This document shows positions 7,480-10,430 of a stretch of 10,430 nucleotides of DNA, one piece after another. Each line of letters starts with the position of its first letter. Within the stretch, counting starts at the first letter, position 1. A model generated the notes under the pieces. The model made no database searches, was not told the DNA's origin, and was given only the letters and a program-made list of their open reading frames with translations. This stretch comes from an uncultured Ruminococcus sp. (GTDB taxonomy: Bacteria > Bacillota > Clostridia > Oscillospirales > CAG-272), in the NCBI GenBank assembly GCA_902766575.1, contig CACXED010000085.1, positions 1 through 10,430 on the forward strand. The letters are read 5' to 3'. The position numbers were made by a program, and so were the translations under genes.

Positions 7480-7519
7480 GAACAGGGCAAGTGCTGTGGA
7501 CTCGCTGTGCCACCCGTTC
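7480..7519 (-). promoter_or_regulatory. T-box antiterminator of the asnB leader
   Basis: The T-box core and its 3' partner form a 7-bp helix (one G-U), a 7-nt bulge TGGCACA on the 5' strand, and a 5-bp upper helix (one G-U) closed by a 9-nt loop. This is the canonical antiterminator layout in which the first four bulge bases pair with the tRNA acceptor end. An alternative hairpin CAGCA / TGCTG (roughly 7472-7496) would compete for the same 3' strand. Confidence 0.85.
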
Positions 7520-7780
7520 TTCGCGGTAACGCCGAAGCATTAAATTTCAATGCCGAGCAATACGCCTTTAATAACGCTCTGAGGAAAGCTGGAACGCTGA
7601 TCCCGTAAGCGTCTGCCGCTGTAACGGTCGGCAGTCCGGCTCACCTACTTGAAGCCCGGCCAAGCGCCGTCTCTTTCGGCTCGCAGCTCACCGGAGGTTA
7701 TTCGCGCGGACTCTGCCGTATGGCTCGCACCGACCCATACTCGCTGTGGGTGAATCTCCGCGGTACTTCTTCCGATTCTG

Positions 7781-7814
7781 ACGCTTTTGAATTTCAAACG
7801 CTTTTGAATTTCAA
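7781..7814. repeat. Exact 17-bp tandem duplication in the asnB T-box leader
   Basis: The unit ACGCTTTTGAATTTCAA (plus strand) occurs twice back to back, at 7781-7797 and 7798-7814, without a mismatch. It lies in the 5' strand of T-box stem I, between the closing helix and the AGTA motif. Each unit contains the near-palindrome TTGAATTTCAA, so the pair can fold on itself as an extra hairpin. Confidence 0.95.
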
Positions 7815-7882
7815 AAAAGAAAAGCACCGGTGAGGACAGGTATTCTCTGACCTCATCGGCGTCTTTGCCTTGAATGGAATAT

Positions 7883-7911
7883 ATTATACACCGTCTATCG
7901 AATTTTGTCAA
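7883..7911 (-). promoter_or_regulatory. asnB sigma-A promoter (full consensus)
   Basis: On the minus strand, TTGACA (7906-7911), a 17-bp spacer and TATAAT (7883-7888) are perfect consensus, with a predicted start near 7875 at the head of the T-box leader. Such a strong promoter is typical of genes controlled afterwards by leader RNA. A perfect palindrome TTTTTCGAAAAA (7916-7927) lies just upstream. Confidence 0.92.
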
Positions 7912-7970
7912 GAGGTTTTTCGAAAAAATATATTTTTGGCTTTTTGACCGATAATCAGGGCGCGGATATA

Positions 7971-7999
7971 TTGACATATTGAGCAATATATGATATAAT
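7971..7999 (+). promoter_or_regulatory. Promoter of the secreted paralog pair (full consensus)
   Basis: TTGACA (7971-7976), a 17-bp spacer and TATAAT (7994-7999), with TG one base before the -10, are perfect consensus on the plus strand. The predicted start is near 8006. It is back to back with the asnB promoter; the two -35 elements are 59 bp apart across AT-rich DNA. A GGGGAGG ribosome site (8029-8035) lies 8 nt before the ATG at 8044. Confidence 0.92.
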
Positions 8000-8043
8000 G
8001 CAGATGTAATGCTCGCTAAAATATTATCGGGGAGGATTCAAAA

Positions 8044-8634
8044 ATGTCGCGAAAGCTCAAAGTGATTACGCTGATACTCGTGACCCTCTCGATCGTATTC
8101 GGAACTCAGGTCGGAGCGGAGCTCCACATTGCGAAGCCCGAGATCATATATCCGGAATATGATTTTTCGCTTGACAATCCGGAAGTCTTACTCCAGATAC
8201 AGGCGCTTGTGGCGTCATTGCGCGATCAGGATCTTCAAATTATCGGTCCGTTTTGCCAATATTATGTTAATGGAGACGGAACTCTGGAATTGAGAGCAGC
8301 AAACTACAATGTTTTTCTACCGGACGTTACTCCGAGTCTTATAACATTATTCATCAACTCAAACGGTTCCCTGTGCGGAATGATGTCATTCAACGCGTCC
8401 TCATCTCCGGAATATATAGACGAGAATCACATCATAGTCGGAAATGAATCCGAAACTTACATTGTGAAAAACTCGGGAATTGCTGAATTATCCGCTTACC
8501 AATCCGACAGTTCAGATTATGCAAGTGATGACAGGTCTCGGATAAATGTCAGAAAGATAATAGATAATTTTTCAGCATATCTGTTGTCATATTCCGAGCC
8601 GCAAAGCGTCATACTCCGCAAAAGTATTGATTAA
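8044..8634 (+). CDS. Predicted secreted protein, first of a paralog pair
   Basis: I do not recognise this 196-residue protein. It begins with a clear Sec signal peptide: basic MSRKLK, a hydrophobic core ITLILVTLSIVFG, and a likely cut after TQVGA (about residue 25). No lipobox Cys is present, so it is probably released or held at the wall. The mature part has no membrane segment. Blocks shared with the next gene are KPEIIYPE (31-38), DFSLDNPEV (40-48), IIGPF (65-69), a YYVN..DG..ELR stretch (72-84), YNVFL, NSNGSLC (105-111) and a HII.GNE motif near 130-136. The alternating pattern suggests a small beta-rich fold, which is only inference. The ribosome site and promoter are strong. It is followed after 18 nt by its paralog, and the two are probably co-transcribed. 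The region is more AT-rich than the neighbouring enzymes, which fits an accessory gene. Confidence 0.85.
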   Translation: MSRKLKVITLILVTLSIVFGTQVGAELHIAKPEIIYPEYDFSLDNPEVLLQIQALVASLRDQDLQIIGPFCQYYVNGDGTLELRAANYNVFLPDVTPSLITLFINSNGSLCGMMSFNASSSPEYIDENHIIVGNESETYIVKNSGIAELSAYQSDSSDYASDDRSRINVRKIIDNFSAYLLSYSEPQSVILRKSID

Positions 8635-8652
8635 ATTTTCTGGAGATTAACA

Positions 8653-9264
8653 ATGTCACGCAGGCTCAAAGCTCTCACACTCATAATTGTGACCCTCTCG
8701 ATCGTATTCGGAACTCAGGTCGGAGCGGAGCTATCAAGCGTCAAACCCGAGATCATTTATCCGGAATGTGATTTTTCGCTTGACAATCCGGAAGTTGTTA
8801 GAAAAATTAACACTATGATTGCTTCACTCGACGACGAAAAAATCACAATTATAGGACCATTCCACAAATATTACGTCAATGATGATGGCAGCATTGAATT
8901 GCGCTCAGCGCAGTACAATGTATTTCTTTCGGACGGTACTCCGAACCTGATATCCATTTTTCTGAACTCCAATGGAAGTCTATGCAGCATGATGCGATAC
9001 AATGTCCAGAAATGGCATGAGTTTTATGACGAAGATCATATTATCATCGGAAACGAGAATTTATGTTATGTCGTAAAGGACTCAGGTCTTGTCGAACTGA
9101 CCGGCGAGTACAACATGGGTGCGAGCGATGATGTCCACATAGATAAAGCGCGCCGGGATGCAGTACTAAATATTATTTCAAAATCATTCGACTATTTGAT
9201 GAATGAATCAAAGCCGGATATTATGATTATTCAAACAAAATGCCGCGCAGGCTCAAAACGCTGA
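8653..9264 (+). CDS. Predicted secreted protein, second of the pair, altered C-terminus
   Basis: This 203-residue protein is a tandem paralog of the one before it, about 70% identical over the first 115 residues when counted by eye and much less alike afterwards. It has the same signal peptide (MSRRLK, hydrophobic core, likely cut after TQVGA) and the same conserved blocks, including NSNGSLC. GGAG (8642-8645) stands 7 nt before the ATG. The last seven residues (CRAGSKR) have no counterpart in the first copy. They are read from DNA at 9240-9264 that looks like the start of a third copy in another frame, so the original end was probably lost by recombination. The function is unknown. A fixed single Cys in NSNGSLC is shared by the pair; other Cys residues are not conserved. 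Confidence 0.82.
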   Translation: MSRRLKALTLIIVTLSIVFGTQVGAELSSVKPEIIYPECDFSLDNPEVVRKINTMIASLDDEKITIIGPFHKYYVNDDGSIELRSAQYNVFLSDGTPNLISIFLNSNGSLCSMMRYNVQKWHEFYDEDHIIIGNENLCYVVKDSGLVELTGEYNMGASDDVHIDKARRDAVLNIISKSFDYLMNESKPDIMIIQTKCRAGSKR

Positions 9265-9278
9265 AATTACCGGAATAG
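9240..9278 (+). pseudogene. Remnant start of a third paralog copy
   Basis: From the ATG at 9240 the frame reads MPRRLKTLKLPE then stop. The first ten codons match the second copy's start MSRRLKALTL closely, and CGCAGGCTCAAA is identical at the DNA level. Similarity ends after about ten codons, before the signal-peptide core. There is no ribosome site, and the remnant overlaps the end of the second gene in another frame. It is best read as debris of a longer tandem array. Confidence 0.65.
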
Positions 9279-9289
9279 TTTTCTGTGGC

Positions 9290-9325
9290 GGCGAGATTTG
9301 TGACGAAAATCGCCGAATAATTTTG
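9290..9325 (+). terminator. Weak candidate terminator after the secreted paralog pair
   Basis: GGCGA (9290-9294) can pair with TCGCC (9310-9314), with a further 3-bp TTT/AAA extension past a mismatch. ATTTTGTT follows about 5 nt later. The stem is short and the T-run poor, so this is only a possible end of the two-gene transcript. The rest of 9265-9360 shows nothing else. Confidence 0.3.
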
Positions 9326-9360
9326 TTGATACTGCCCGTTCGATTTTTTTCCGCAAAGGC

Positions 9361-9389
9361 TTGACAGGCGGCTTTGACGGTGATATAAT
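9361..9389 (+). promoter_or_regulatory. pyrG sigma-A promoter (full consensus)
   Basis: TTGACA (9361-9366), a 17-bp spacer and TATAAT (9384-9389), with TG one base before the -10, give a perfect consensus promoter. The predicted start is near 9396, about 100 nt before the pyrG ATG, upstream of the leader terminator. Confidence 0.9.
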
Positions 9390-9403
9390 ATAAACTGTGA
9401 TAA

Positions 9404-9467
9404 GATGGACAACGGCGTTCATCCGGAGGGGATAACTGTCTCTCCGGGTGAATGTTTTTGTTTTTTT
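9404..9467 (+). terminator. pyrG leader attenuator: terminator with competing hairpin
   Basis: The terminator stem pairs 9416-9430 with 9440-9454 (core TTCATCCGGAG / CTCCGGGTGAA, several G-U pairs, loop of about 9 nt) and is followed by TTTTTGTTTTTTT (9455-9467). It lies inside the pyrG transcript, after its promoter and before its ribosome site. A second hairpin, GATGGAC (9404-9410) with GTTCATC (9417-9423) around a 6-nt loop, uses part of the terminator's 5' arm and could act as antiterminator. In Bacillus, pyrG is attenuated by CTP-sensed addition of G residues at a GGG start; no GGG stands at the predicted start here, so the signal may differ. It could also stop transcripts from upstream. 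Confidence 0.85.
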
Positions 9468-9495
9468 AGATGATTTTTTTAAGGAAGGCAGAAGT

Positions 9496-10430
<935 letters not shown>

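Larger units (their letters stand above)
7440..7875 (-). promoter_or_regulatory. T-box riboswitch leader of asnB (Asn specifier)
   Basis: The 436-nt leader shows T-box parts in order on the minus strand. Stem I closes with CTCACCGG (7827-7834) and CCGGTGAG (7687-7694). The loop-E pair is AGTA (7764-7767) with GAA (7701-7703), next to a CGCGGA / TCCGCG helix. The distal hairpin is GTATGG / CCATAC (7735-7740 with 7718-7723), whose loop reads GTCGGTGCGAG. The specifier AAC (7697-7699) is an asparagine codon. Hairpins CTGCCG / CGGCAG (7613-7634) and GCATT / AATGC (7537-7553) follow. The antiterminator pairs GAACGGG (7513-7519) with CCTGTTC (7480-7486) and GCGAG (7501-7505) with CTTGC (7487-7491) around the bulge TGGCACA (7506-7512). 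UGGC fits GCCA, the expected tRNA-Asn end. Oddities are ACAGCG for the usual ACCGCG, a C after the specifier, and no U-tract downstream. Confidence 0.88.

Noticed and set aside
7440..7550. N-terminal extension of asnB to an ATG at 7550
   Set aside because: It would bury the required N-terminal Cys nucleophile and would run through the antiterminator. The ATG at 7439 with GGAGG fits.
7600..7720. Resemblance of the asnB leader to a cobalamin riboswitch
   Set aside because: Short GC-rich hairpins looked suggestive at first, but the B12-box sequence is absent and the T-box antiterminator, specifier and stem I explain the region.
7645..7986. Minus-strand 113-codon open frame upstream of asnB
   Set aside because: Its ATG lies upstream of the asnB promoter, so the asnB transcript lacks the start, and most of the frame is the T-box leader. 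The product resembles nothing.
9390..9410. Bacillus-type poly-G attenuation start for pyrG
   Set aside because: No GGG occurs at the position set by the consensus -10 box.

Overview
The window looks like chromosome of a Gram-positive, spore-forming member of the Clostridia, probably Oscillospiraceae-like. The evidence is a recognisable SpoIIID sporulation regulator, a T-box riboswitch, near-consensus sigma-A promoters with 17-bp spacers, GGAGG-type ribosome binding sites, and GC-rich genes separated by AT-rich spacers. The genus is an inference. I see no mobile element, CRISPR array, rRNA or tRNA.

Layout. On the minus strand, from the right end leftward, lie an asparagine synthetase (asnB, 5862-7439) behind a 436-nt T-box leader, a CE15-like carbohydrate esterase (4657-5721), spoIIID (4096-4365, TTG start), recQ (2118-3953) and the glycogen branching enzyme glgB (21-2015). 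Nearly every gene has its own promoter, and asnB and spoIIID have clear intrinsic terminators, so these look like separate housekeeping units and not one operon. On the plus strand, divergent from asnB, are two tandem paralogous secreted proteins of unknown function (8044-8634 and 8653-9264), followed by the start of CTP synthase pyrG (9496 to the window edge).

Most of the interest is in the non-coding DNA. The asnB leader folds as a T-box: stem I has an AGTA/GAA loop-E pair and an AAC (Asn) specifier, and the antiterminator has a 7-nt bulge beginning UGGC, which fits the GCCA end of tRNA-Asn. An exact 17-bp tandem duplication sits inside stem I, and no U-tract terminator follows the antiterminator. 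The pyrG leader carries a strong intrinsic terminator downstream of its own promoter, with a competing hairpin, and so looks like an attenuator. A possible short RNA of about 60 nt lies between spoIIID and the esterase gene. The secreted paralogs share a 44-bp identical stretch over the signal peptide, and a third copy's start is fused out of frame onto the end of the second gene, which suggests a tandem array that has been recombining.

Functionally the window mixes storage carbohydrate (glgB), DNA repair (recQ), sporulation (spoIIID), plant-polymer breakdown (CE15) and two glutamine-dependent amidotransferases (asnB, pyrG). Each amidotransferase appears to be controlled through its own RNA leader.
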